Assembly (NCBI GenBank): GCA_041741155.1
Contig: JBGSKO010000018.1
Span: 1-64,000 of the forward strand
Direction: 5' to 3'
Origin: M3007 sp041741155
Lineage (GTDB): Bacteria; Bacteroidota; Bacteroidia; Chitinophagales; Saprospiraceae
DNA: 64,000 nt
Part shown: piece by piece, positions 1 to 12,300 of the stretch
Numbering within the stretch: position 1 is the stretch's first letter
How the letters are laid out: the number at the start of each line of letters is the position of its first letter
The notes under the pieces: generated by a model
What the model was told of the DNA's origin: nothing
The model's input: the letters and a program-made list of their open reading frames with translations, nothing else
The model's database searches: none
Made by a program: the position numbers and the translations under genes

Positions 1-88
1 GAAAGGTGTGGCCCCGCCCATTCCGATAGCCTTCTTCCAATTCCTCTCGTTGAGTCTCGCTTAACTGAAGCAATATTTTTCGTCCCAT
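1..88 (-). CDS. IS630-like transposase, N-terminal fragment (cut by window edge)
   Basis: Reading leftwards from an ATG at 88-86, the frame stays open to base 1 and gives 29 codons beginning MGRKILLQLSETQREELEE and continuing with a YRNGRGHTF-like stretch. The pattern (short basic start, LS-x-x-Q-R-E-E-L, then a basic segment ending in H-T/H-x-F) is the usual beginning of the winged helix-turn-helix part of IS630-type transposases in Bacteroidota. The DDE catalytic domain would lie beyond the window, so I cannot say whether the element is intact. No inverted terminal repeat could be recognised in the roughly 260 bases between this start and the next gene. It could instead be a stand-alone HTH protein. 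Confidence 0.55.
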   Translation of the reverse strand, partial: MGRKILLQLSETQREELEEGYRNGRGHTF

Positions 89-349
89 GATGGGGCAATA
101 TTACTAATTTTATTAAATAATTTTGTCCACGTACTTAAATGTAAAAATTTGACATTTTCCGCCACTTTCAATCTCTTTCGGAAAAGGGGGTATAAACCGT
201 TTTAAATTCGCCGCTGTGTTTCGAAAAACCGGAACTAATCCTCCGTTATATTTTATTTTCGCTACTTTTTTCGCTGCTAATCCAAAGATTATCCGCAAGG
301 CCAATCACTTTGCCAAATTCTTCTGCTTACACAAAACGATACTGCTGCT

Positions 350-3300
350 ATGGGTTTCCGAACTACACTCTTCCTGCTTACGTCACTTTTATTCCTTCAA
401 AATCTTGCCGCCCAAAATACCGTCAGCCTTCAATTGAATGAACAACGTCAGCGCATCCCCACGGATGTTTCTTATGGCGAAAATACAATTCGCGTCTGCG
501 GCCTGATTCCCGGAACGACCTATATGGTCGTGGCTGTCCCGCGGATTGTTGGCGACAAAACACCGATGGTACTGACTATGACCGAGCCCGGCCTGGAAAA
601 GGAGGCCAAAAAAATGTCTCGCGCCGACCGCCCACAACTCCGGCAGTTTTTAGCTGTGGATGCCTGCATGGAATTTTCCTTGCAGGTGGACAACAGCCGG
701 CAAAGCGGCAAAATGCCAATTTACTTGTCTGTCAGTTGTGTGGATTGCCCCGAGGCGAATGCTTTTATGGAAAAATTCCTGAACCAGTTGGAAAGTATGG
801 GCATGGCTAACTTGTCCACCACAGGAGGAGTATCAGCCTCTTCATTGGTTACCACCCTTATAGGGGGCAACTGCTTTCAGGTGGCAAACGCCGCTTCTGT
901 TGGGCCCGCGCAATCACGAGGGACGTTCAACAACGGCTTAACGAATATCGGGATCAATACCGGCGTAGTGCTGTGTACCGGAAATGTAGCCAGCCTGCCC
1001 GGTCCGAACAACGCCAGCAATACCTCCGCCAACACGGCAGGTTTTAACCAAAACAGTGCAGATGATGCGGACCTGGCCACGCTCACCAACGGCAACCAGT
1101 GGGATGTCGTCAAACTGGAGTTTGACTTCACGCCAACAGCCGAATCGGTCTCATTTCAGTATGTTTTCGGCTCGGAGGAGTACTGCGAATTTGCAAATTC
1201 AAACTTTAACGACGTCTTCGGCTTTTTTATCAGCGGTCCCGGCATCACGGGTAATCAAAATGTCGCCTTGCTGCCCGTGGCCGGCAACCCGCCGGTAACC
1301 ATCAACAACGTAAACCACGTAGATAATACCGCCTTCTACGTCAACAACAACGCGTTCAACCCCTGCCAGAATGTGGGCGCTTGCTGTGCGTCGGAATGTG
1401 CCCTTGATGGCTGGACAACCGTACTCACTGCAACAATTGACGACCTGATACCCTGTGAAACCTACCACATTAAACTCGCTATTGCCGACATCGCCGACGG
1501 AGCACTTTTTTCAGCAGTTTTTCTGAAAGCAAACTCGTTCAACGCAGGTGGTGTAGTGAAAGCCAACCCGACCTACCCGGCCGGATTCAACTACGTCATA
1601 GAAGGCTGCAACGGCGGCTTTATCCGGTTTATCCGCGCCGGTGGAGACATCAATGAACCACTTGTTGTCAATTTTACCATTGGCGGCTCTGCCGATCCGG
1701 GCGACGACTATGATGTATTGCCCAATACGATAACCATTCCTGCCGGCGCTACCTTTATTGATATGCCGGTCAATGTCCTGGCGGACCTCATCATCGAAGG
1801 CCAGGAAACCATTACGATCACGCTGGACAACCCCTGCTCCTGCGACCTGATAGAATTCACCTTCTATATTCAGGACAAAGAACCCCTCGAAGTCGAACTG
1901 GAAGACATTGAACTCTGTGGCGTACCGAGCACGACCCTCTCGCCCAATATCCTGAGCCCCGGTGTACCCCCGCTGTCCTACGACTGGAGTACCGGCGACA
2001 CAACACAGACCATCACCATCAGCAGTCCCGGCCCCACCACCTACACCGTAACGGTGACCGACGCCTGCGGCGACACTTCCACTGCCGAGGCTACCGTGAC
2101 GCTGGAGCCGGCGCCTACCGCTACGCTTTCCGGTGCGGGCGTTTTTTGTACCGGCCAACCTCCTACGGTTGACCTTACCCTTACATTCACCGGCACCGGC
2201 CCTTGGACGGTGGAGATGGATAACAACGGAAACACGGAAACGCTGACGTTCACCAACAGCCCCACGATCTACACCGTCAGCGACCCGGGCACCTACACGC
2301 TGGTCAGTGTGGAGTCTTCAACCGGCTGCCCGGGTACAGCCACCGGCACGGTCGTACTCAGCGAGGTTACTGTTGATCTAAATGTAACCGCTAATAATCC
2401 GACCTGCTTTGGCGCCAACAACGGCTCCGTGCAAGCTACCGCCTCCGGTGGAAACGGGCCGTTCACCTACGCCTGGAGCAACGGTCCCTCCGGACCAAAC
2501 CAAACTGGCCTGCCGCCCGGTACCTACACCGTGACGGCCACCAATGCACAAGGGTGTACGGCGGAAGAAACGGTTGACCTGACCGAACCACCCCAGCTGA
2601 CCGCCAGTACTACCAATACCGGAAACATAGACTGCAACAACCCTACCGGTAGCGCCGACCTGGATGTAAGCGGCGGAACACCCGACTATACCTTCAACTG
2701 GAGCGGTGGATCGGGAGGCCAAAACCCGACCTTTACCACCGGCGGCACCTATACCGTAACCGTGACGGACGACAACAACTGCACTGTTACGGCTTCGGTA
2801 ACCATCACTTCCAACCTCACACCACCTGTAGCTGCCGCTACCGTTCCGGGCCAGATCAATTGTATCAACTCGGAAATCACCATCAACGGCAACGGCTCCT
2901 CTCAGGGACCAAATTTCACCTACGAATGGAATGGTCCGGGACTGGTCTGTTGTGAAACTACCCTGGAACCACTGGTCAATGCCGGCGGCACCTACACCCT
3001 CACCGTCACCAACAGCGACAACGGATGTACTGCTACCGTCGCGGTCACCGTCGTGGAAAACACCACGCCACCCATCGCGGTCATCGCACCGCCGCAAGAA
3101 ATCGGTTGCAACATGCCCACACTCACCCTGAGCGGCAACGGTTCGTCCAACGGCAACGGATTCACCTTCGAATGGACCACTGACGGCGGCAATTTCACCT
3201 GCTGCACCAACACGCTCAACCCGCAGATAGACCAGGCCGGAACCTATACGATATCGGTGACCAACACCAACAACGGCTGCACCGCCGAGGCAACAGTAAC

Positions 3301-6300
3301 CGTGAGCGGCGACGTCACTCCCCCCACTGCGACCATCGCACCGCCCGCAGTCGTGGACTGCAACATGCCTGAACTCGAACTTGATGCCAGCGGCTCTTCG
3401 CAGGGCGGTAACATTACCTACCAGTGGTCGGCCGGGGGCGGCGGCAACATCGTCAGTGGCGGAGATACAACCAACCCGACCATTGATGCCGGCGGTACCT
3501 ACACTATCACGGTGACCAATACCGACAACAATTGCACCGCTACAGCCAGCGTAACCGTCGCGGCCAACCTCACGCCGCCCGTAGCCGTAGCCACTACCCC
3601 GCCGCCGCTCACCTGCCAGGATCCGGAACTGACCCTCAACGGAAACGGCTCTTCGCAAGGGCCGGATTTCACCTACGAATGGACCGCCAACCCAGGCAAT
3701 ATCGTCAGCGGAGAAAATACCCTCAACCCGGTCATTGACGAAGCCGGTTCATACACGCTGGTGGTCACCAATAACGCCAATGGCTGTACCAGTTCAACCA
3801 CTGTAAACGTAACCTCGAACCAGGACAATCCCGACGCCGATGCCGGACCGGACCTCACCGTGAACTGCACTACGCCAAACCTGCAACTCCAGGGGTCCGG
3901 CAGCAGCGGAAACGGTATTGTGATCCAATGGACGGCCAACCCGGGTAATATCACCGGCGGCGCGAACACCTACTCGCCCACGATTAACCAGCCCGGAACC
4001 TATGTTTTGGTGGTCACCAACACCAACAACGGCTGTTCCAGCACCGACGAAGTGACCATTGATGCCAACTTCGACACCCCCACAGCGCAGATTGAGCCGC
4101 CATTAGTTGTGGATTGCAACAATCCCACCATCGAGATTGACGGCAGCGGCTCCACCCAGGGACCGGAAATTACCTATAACTGGACGGCTAACCCCGGTAA
4201 CATCACCGGCGGGGGCAACTCTACCAACCCGACCGTCAACCAGGCCGGCACCTATACTCTGGTCGTTACCAATACCGAAAGCGGCTGTACGGATACTGCC
4301 AGCGTAACCGTTACCTCCAACCTGACGCCGCCCGTGGCAGTGGCAGTTACTCCACCGATACTGACCTGTGCCAACCCGGAACTAACCATCAACGGAAACG
4401 GCTCCTCGCAAGGACCGGATTTTACCTACGAATGGACGGCCAACCCCGGCAACATCGTCAGCGGAGAAAACACGCTGAACCCGGTTATAGACGAGGCCGG
4501 TTCGTACACGCTCGTCGTGACTAACCAGGCCAACGGCTGTACCAGCTCCACTACGGTCAACGTGAATGCCAACCAAAACTACCCCGACGCCAACGCCGGG
4601 CCGGCACTCACGCTGAACTGCGCCAACCCCAACCTGCAACTTCAGGGCTCCGGCAGCAGCGGAAACGGTATCGTCATCGCGTGGTCGGCCAACCCGGGTA
4701 ATATCACCGGCGGTGCCAACACCTACTCGCCCACGATCAACCAGCCCGGAACCTACACGCTCGTCGTAACCAACACCACCAACGGCTGTTCCAGCACCGA
4801 TGAAGTGACGATTGACTCCAACTTCGACGTGCCGACAGCCGTCATTGCCCCGCCGTTAGTCGTGGATTGCAACAACCCCACCATTGAGATTGACGGCAGC
4901 GGCTCTTCTCAAGGACCGGAATTTACCTACAACTGGGCGGCCAACCCCGGTAATATCACCGGCGGCGGAAACTCCACCAACCCAACCGTTAACCAGGCCG
5001 GCACCTACACCATTACCGTCACCAATACCGACAATGGCTGCACGGCTACGTCCAGCGTAACCGTTACCTCCAACCTGACCCCGCCCGTAGCGGTAGCCGC
5101 CACACCGCCGTTGCTCACCTGCCAAAATCCGGAAGTGACCATCAACGGAAACGGCTCCTCGCAAGGACCGGATTTCACCTACGAATGGACAACCGGAAAC
5201 GGCAACATCGTCAGCGGAGAAACAACCCTCAACCCGGTTGTTGACCAGGCCGGCGCATACACGCTCGTCGTGACCAACCAGGCCAACGGATGCACCAGTT
5301 CGACCACGGTAAATGTGAGTTCCAACCAGAATTTCCCCAATGTGAACGCCGGGCCGGAGTTGCAACTGGACTGCCTGCACCCCACGGTACAACTACAGGG
5401 TTCCGGCAGCAGCGGGCCGGGGTTCACCATTTTATGGACCGCTAATCCGGGAAATATCGTCAGTGGCGCCAATACCTATTCGCCCATCGTCAATCAACCA
5501 GGCACCTACAATGTGGTTGTGACCAATACCGCCAACGGATGCACCAATGAAGATGCGGTGACCATCACGTCCAACTTCGACGTACCGGTAGTCGCTATTG
5601 AACCGCCCCTCGTCATCAACTGCTACAATCCCAGTATCGAACTGGATGCCGGCGGCTCGTCGCAGGGGCCGGAATATACCTTCCTCTGGACCGCCAACCC
5701 CGGCAATATCCAAAGCGGCGGCGCCTCCCCCTACCCTACCGTCAACCAGCCCGGCACCTACAACCTGGTGGTCACCAATACAGAAAGTGGTTGTACAGCC
5801 ACTTCCAGCGTGACCGTTACGGCCAATTTGGCCCAACCAACCGCTATCGCCACCACACCGGGCCTTTTGACCTGCCAAAACCCGGAAATCACGCTTAACG
5901 GCAACGGCTCCTCGCAAGGCCCGGAGTTTACATACGAGTGGACGACCAACAACGGTAACATCGTCAGTGGTGAAACCACACTCAACCCGGTTATTGATCA
6001 GCCGGGAACGTACACGTTGGTGGTAACCAATCAGGACAATGGTTGCACGAGAACGGCGACGGTTACGGTCAGTTCCAACCAAAATTTCCCCAATGTGAGC
6101 GCCGGTCCGGAATACCTGCTCAACTGCGTGAACCCAACCCTTCAACTGAACGGCTCCGGCAGCAGCGGCCCCGGTTTTGTTATCCAGTGGACGGCTAACC
6201 CCGGCAACATCGTCAGCGGCGCCAATACCTACGCGCCCACGATCAACCAGCCGGGCATTTATTATGTCGTGGTGACCAACACTGCCAACGGCTGCACTGC

Positions 6301-9300
6301 CGAGGATTTTGTTCAAATCGAAGCCAACTTCGACCAGCCTGTCGCGAGCATCGCGCCACCGGATATCGTCAACTGCTACACACCCGAGGTCGAACTGGAT
6401 GCCAGCGCCTCCACTGATGGCCCGGACATCGTTTACACCTGGTCAACAGTCAATGGAAATATTATCGGCGGACAAGGCACACCCAACTTGACCGTAAATC
6501 AGGGCGGTACCTACAACCTTTTGGTTTCCAATGTTGTCAGCGGCTGCACAGCCACGGCATCCATGACTGTGCTCCAAAATCTGACGCTGCCAAACGCCAA
6601 CGCCGGACCGGGCGCCACACTCAGTTGCACCATTTCCCAGCTAACCCTCAACGGTTCGGGCTCTTCCGGCCCCAATTTTATCTATGAATGGTGGACCAAC
6701 GGTGGCAGCATCGTCAGCGGAGAAAGCACGCTCAATCCGGTCATTGACGCGCCCGGGCAGTACACCCTGATGGTAACGAATACCACCAATGGCTGCTCGC
6801 GCGAAAGCACCGTCAACATCCTGGCCGATCAAAATGCACCCACTGCATTCGCCGGCAGCGACGCCGAACTGACGTGCACCGCACCCAGTGTGCAATTGAA
6901 CGGATTTGGTTCTACTTCCGGCAACGGCATCACGTACCAATGGGTGGCCAACCCCGGCAACATCGTTTCGGGCGCAACAACCCTCACGCCTACCGTCAAC
7001 TCGTTCGGTTACTACACACTCATTGTTACCAACACCGCCAATGGATGTACGGACGAGAGCGAGGTATTCGTGGACGACAATATCGTGTATCCTGTGGCCA
7101 GTATTTTCCCGGCCCAACAACTCAACTGTGTATTTGAAACAGTCGAACTGGATGCCGGCGGATCTTCAGGCGACAACCTCGCTTTCGCCTGGACGCCGAA
7201 CAGCCTTATCCTCAGCGGCCAGGGCACCGAAAATCCGGAAGTGGGCCAAACGGGCACCTATAACCTGGTGGTAACCAATACCGGAAACGGTTGTACGGCC
7301 ACGGCATCCGTCACGGTCACACAGGACATTACGCCGCCCGTAGCCGTAGCCGTACCCTCCGCCTCCATCACCTGCCAGTCGCCACAAACCACGCTCAACG
7401 GCAGTGGGTCCTCCGATGGTTATCCGTTCTTTTACGAATGGACGACCCAAAACGGCAACATCGTCAGCGGCAACCTGACCCTGAACCCAATCGTCAACCA
7501 GGTTGGCGCCTACACCCTCACCGTTTTCAATATCGAAAATGGCTGCACGGCGCAAACAACAGTGCAGGTTATCACGCAACAGACCTTTCCCACCGCTAAT
7601 GCCGGTCCCGCGCAAACGATCACTTGCGCCGCCCAGCAGTTGAACCTTGATGGCAGCGGGTCGTCGCAAGGCCAGCAGTACACCTATGTTTGGACCACCC
7701 AAAACGGCAACATCGTGTCCGGGGGCAATACGCTGAATCCATTAGTCAATGCTCCGGGCACATACGAGTTGTCGGTGGTCAACACCCAAACGGGTTGTAC
7801 CTCAACAGCTTCCGTATCGGTGGCCCAAAATACCACCAATCCGGTTGCTGCCGTAGCACCTGGCGGTGTGCTGAGTTGCACGGTTTCTACCCTGACGCTT
7901 GACGGAACCGCCTCCAGCACGGGCGGCAATTTCACCTACAACTGGACGACTGCGGCGGGCAATATCGTGTCCGGCCAGGGTACACTCAACCCGATCGTGG
8001 ATGCCACCGGCACCTATTCACTGCTGGTAACCAACACCACCAACGGCTGCACCACGACTGCCTCCACCACTGTGACCGCCGACGCCAGTGTACCAACCGC
8101 CAGCGCCGGACCGGCAACTACGCTCACGTGCGCCGTAACTCAAATAACCCTGGACGGTTCGGCCTCCAGTCAGGGCGCTGATTTTACCTATACTTGGACC
8201 GGCCCGGGCATCGTTTCGGGCGGAAACACCCTCGCGCCAACCATCAATATGCCCGGTACGTACGCACTGTCCATCACGAATACCTCGAACGGTTGCACAG
8301 CCAGCTCCAACGTCGTTATCCCGGCAGATGTGGCGCTGCCCATCGCCGAAGCCGGCGATGCCGCCGTGCTGAATTGCATAGATACCGTGCTGACGATCAA
8401 TGGAAATGCTTCCAGTTCCGGACCGCTGTTTGTGTATGCGTGGACAGCCTCCCCGGGCGGCAATATCCTGTCGGGCGCCAATACCTTGATGCCGCAGATT
8501 GACCAGCCCGGCACCTATACGTTGCTGATTTCCAATACATACAATGGCTGCACCGCCACCGATGCGGTAGGTATTTCCCAGAACACGGCACTTCCCACAG
8601 CCAGCGCGGGCGCACCCGGCCTCATCACGTGTACCAACTCGACCGTGACCCTCTCGGGCAGCGGCAGTACCGGACAAGATTTTGTCTATTTGTGGACGAC
8701 ACCCAACGGCAGCATCGCTTCAGGGGCCAATACGCTCAGCCCCGTGGTGGATGCGCCCGGCACGTATAATTTACTGGTAACAAACTCGATGAACGGCTGC
8801 ACAGCGGTCTCGGCTGTCGCCGTCGCCAAGGACGCCAACGTACCCGTGGCTATAGCCATCGCTCCCGGCCCGCTGACCTGCGCCACGACCCAGATTCAGT
8901 TGAACGGCAACGGAACCACCACTGGTCCGACCTTGCAGTACAACTGGAGCACTTCAAACGGCAACATTATCTCCGGTGCCACTACACTCAACCCAACGGT
9001 GAACCAGCCGGGGCAGTACACGCTCAACGTGTTCAACTCGGCCAACAACTGCGAGGCGTTGTTTACCGTAAACGTGACGCAAGACCTGGCCGCGCCTGCC
9101 GCAAATGCCGGCGCTCCGGCGGTTATTTCCTGCGCCAATCCGGTGCTGACGCTCAATGGAGGCGCTTCCAGCCAGGGCGCTAATTTCACCTATCAATGGA
9201 GTACCGTTACCGGCAATATCGTATCCGGCGCTACAACTACCACACCCCAAGTGGATCGTTCTGGCAACTATGTTTTGGTGGTTACCAACACCCAAAACGG

Positions 9301-12300
9301 CTGTACAGCGTCGGCGTCGGTGCAAATTTTACTGGATCAAAATTCGCCGCAGGCAGAAGCCGGCCCGCAACAACAACTGACCTGTGTGGCCAACAGTATC
9401 GCTCTCAACGGCGCCGGAACCAGCGTCGGTCCAAACTTTGTGTACCAATGGACGGCCGCCGGTGGCGGAAACATTGTCAGCGGGGAAACGACCCTCAACC
9501 CGGTGGTAAATGCCGCCGGGCAGTACACCCTTTTAGTCACTAACCCAACCAACGGCTGCACCTCTGTAGATGCCGTCAATGTGATTGTAAACGTGGCACC
9601 ACCTGTGGCCGTAGTGGCTGCACCACCTGTGCTGAACTGCCAACTGACCCAAACGGCGCTTTCCACTACCGGCAGCAGCACGGGAAGCAATTTCACCTAC
9701 AACTGGACTACCGTAGGCGGCGGTTTCGTCTCCGGCGCCAATAGTCCGGCGCCCGTGGTGAACAAGCCCGGCACCTACAACCTCGTGATTACCAACACCG
9801 GAAACGGCTGTACCACTACGGCGTCTACTGTAGTTACACAAAATGTATTGCAACCAACCACGGATGCGGGTATCACAGCGGAACTGAACTGTATTACCAC
9901 GTTTCTGACCCTCAACGGCGTAGTCGGTAACCTCGGCGGCAGCAATGCACAATATGCCTGGGCTACGTCAAACGGCAACATTGTTTCGGGCAGCAATTCG
10001 CTTAATCCGATGATTGATGCTCCGGGTATCTACGTCCTGACCGTCACCAACCTGGATAATTTCTGTACGGCAACCGACCAGGTGGCGATTGCAGAAAATG
10101 TGAACCTGCCGACGGCCGCTGTAGCGGCAGCACCTGTGCTCACTTGCGCGGTACCAACCGTTCCGCTGGATGGCAACGGCAGTAGTTCCGGCGCACTCTT
10201 CTCGTATCAATGGGTGGCCCAAGGGGGCGGAAATATTCTGTCGGGCGCCACCTCATTGCTGCCCACGGTGAATACTCCCGGCACCTACGTGCTCACGGTC
10301 ACGAACAACAACAACAAGTGTACAACAACGGCCAGCGTGACGGTTACGCAAAATATCACGCCGCCGGATGCCGTAGCCGGCAACACCGTCACGCTCACCT
10401 GCACCACGCCTACCCTGCAACTGAACGGCGCGGGTAGCAGCACCGGCAATCAATATTCGTACGAGTGGAGTACGCTGAATGGCGACATTCTTTCCGGCGC
10501 ATCCACCTTGCAACCCACCATCGGAGCGCCCGGACTGTACACACTCCTGGTGACAAACGCTACCAATGGTTGCACGAAAGAGGCCGATGTACAAGTGCTG
10601 CAAGATGCCGGTGCACCGGTCGCCACGGCCGCTGCTCCTGGCGAACTGACGTGTACGGTGCAAACGGTGACCCTCAACGGCACGGGCAGCAGTGTCGGAT
10701 CAAACTTCGGCTACCAGTGGAGCACCGCCAACGGGCAGATTCTGAGCGGCGGCACAACCCTACAGCCCGCTGTGGGCGCACCGGGAACCTACCAGTTGCT
10801 GGTCACTAACAGTCAAAATGGTTGCACGGCGATCCGAAACGTCACGGTTACGCAAAACATCGTCCCGCCGGATGTGGTGACCAATGCCGCCAATACCATC
10901 ACCTGCGCTACTACATCCATATCTCTGAGTGCGTTTGGCACAGGCGGCAGCCAGGGCCTAGGATATGTCTGGACTACAACAAACGGTAACATCACCATTG
11001 GCGCCAACACGGCTAACCCGACGGTAAATGCCGGAGGTTTGTACAACCTGGTCGTAACCGACGTGTACAACGGCTGCACCAACACCGCCCAGGTTCCAGT
11101 ATCCACAGATACTCAGGCGCCGGCTATTGCCATCGCAGCGCCCAACTTGCTTACCTGTGCGGTAGTTCAGGTTACCCTTGATGGAACGGCGAGTGCACAG
11201 GGGAGCCAGTATAGCTACACCTGGACAGGCCCGGGCATTGTGTCCGGCACGTCGTCGCTTGTACCGGTGGTGAACCAACCGGGTTCTTATAGCCTGGCCA
11301 TCGTGAACAACCTGAACGGTTGCACAGCCTCTGCCACAGCTGCCGTGCAGCAAAACGTGCAATTGCCCATCGCAGAAGCAGGAAACGGTTTTGAACTGAC
11401 CTGTTCGGTGGACGAAGGCACGTTGAGTTCGGCTGGATCGTCGGCAGGTTCCGGATTCAGTTACCTGTGGTCCACGCAAACCGGCAATATCCTGTCGGCG
11501 CCAACGGCAGCTGCTCCTGCCGTCAACGCGCCCGGCACTTATGCGTTGCTGGTGACCAATCTGCAAACAGGCTGTACTTCTACTGACAATGTAGTGGTGA
11601 CGGAAAACACCAATTATCCGAGCAGCCTCAACCTGTTCACCGAGCCACCGAGTTGTGATGACCGGAAGGGCACCATTCGCTTCGTTGAGGTGCAAGGTGG
11701 TGTGGGTCCGTACCTGTACTCCATTGACGGCGGGTCCACCTTCCTGACAGCCAACCAGTTTGAAAACCTGAATCCGGGACAATACCTGTTGGTGGTGCAA
11801 GACGTGAATGGCTGCGAATACGAGGAATCGCTCACATTCCAGGTTCCGGTGGAGCCGGATGTGATCTTCGGGCCGGAAATCAGCCTGAGTTACGGAGAGT
11901 CTGCCACACTGACGGCGCAGATTAATATCCCGTTGTATCAGGTGGACTCCATCATCTGGTCTCCGATGGAAAGCCTGACACTGACAGATAAGCCGAATGT
12001 GGTGATCGCCCGACCCTTTACCTCTACCCAGTACACCGTGCGGGTGGTAAACAAAGAGGGTTGTGAAGACCGCGCCACCATCATCGTCCGGGTGAGCGAC
12101 CCGAACCTGTGGGCGCCCAACGCCATCAGCCCAAACAAGGAAGACGGACAAAACGACGTATTCCTGCTCTTTGCCGGTCCAAATACCGTCAACAAAATCA
12201 ACTCCCTGCAGATTTACGACCGCTGGGGCAATCAGGTGTTTTTCAAAGAAAACATCGAACCTAACAACGAGAAGTATGGTTGGGACGGGCGCTTCCGCGG

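Noticed and set aside
2378..3658. Long minus-strand open frame (426 codons) opposite the repeat protein
   Set aside because: It is a by-product of the codon bias and repeat structure of the plus-strand gene; similar antisense frames recur over the whole array.
2816..11608. Possible CRISPR array because of regular spacing of about 250 bases
   Set aside because: The period is far too long, the repeats are coding and diverged, and no cas gene is present.
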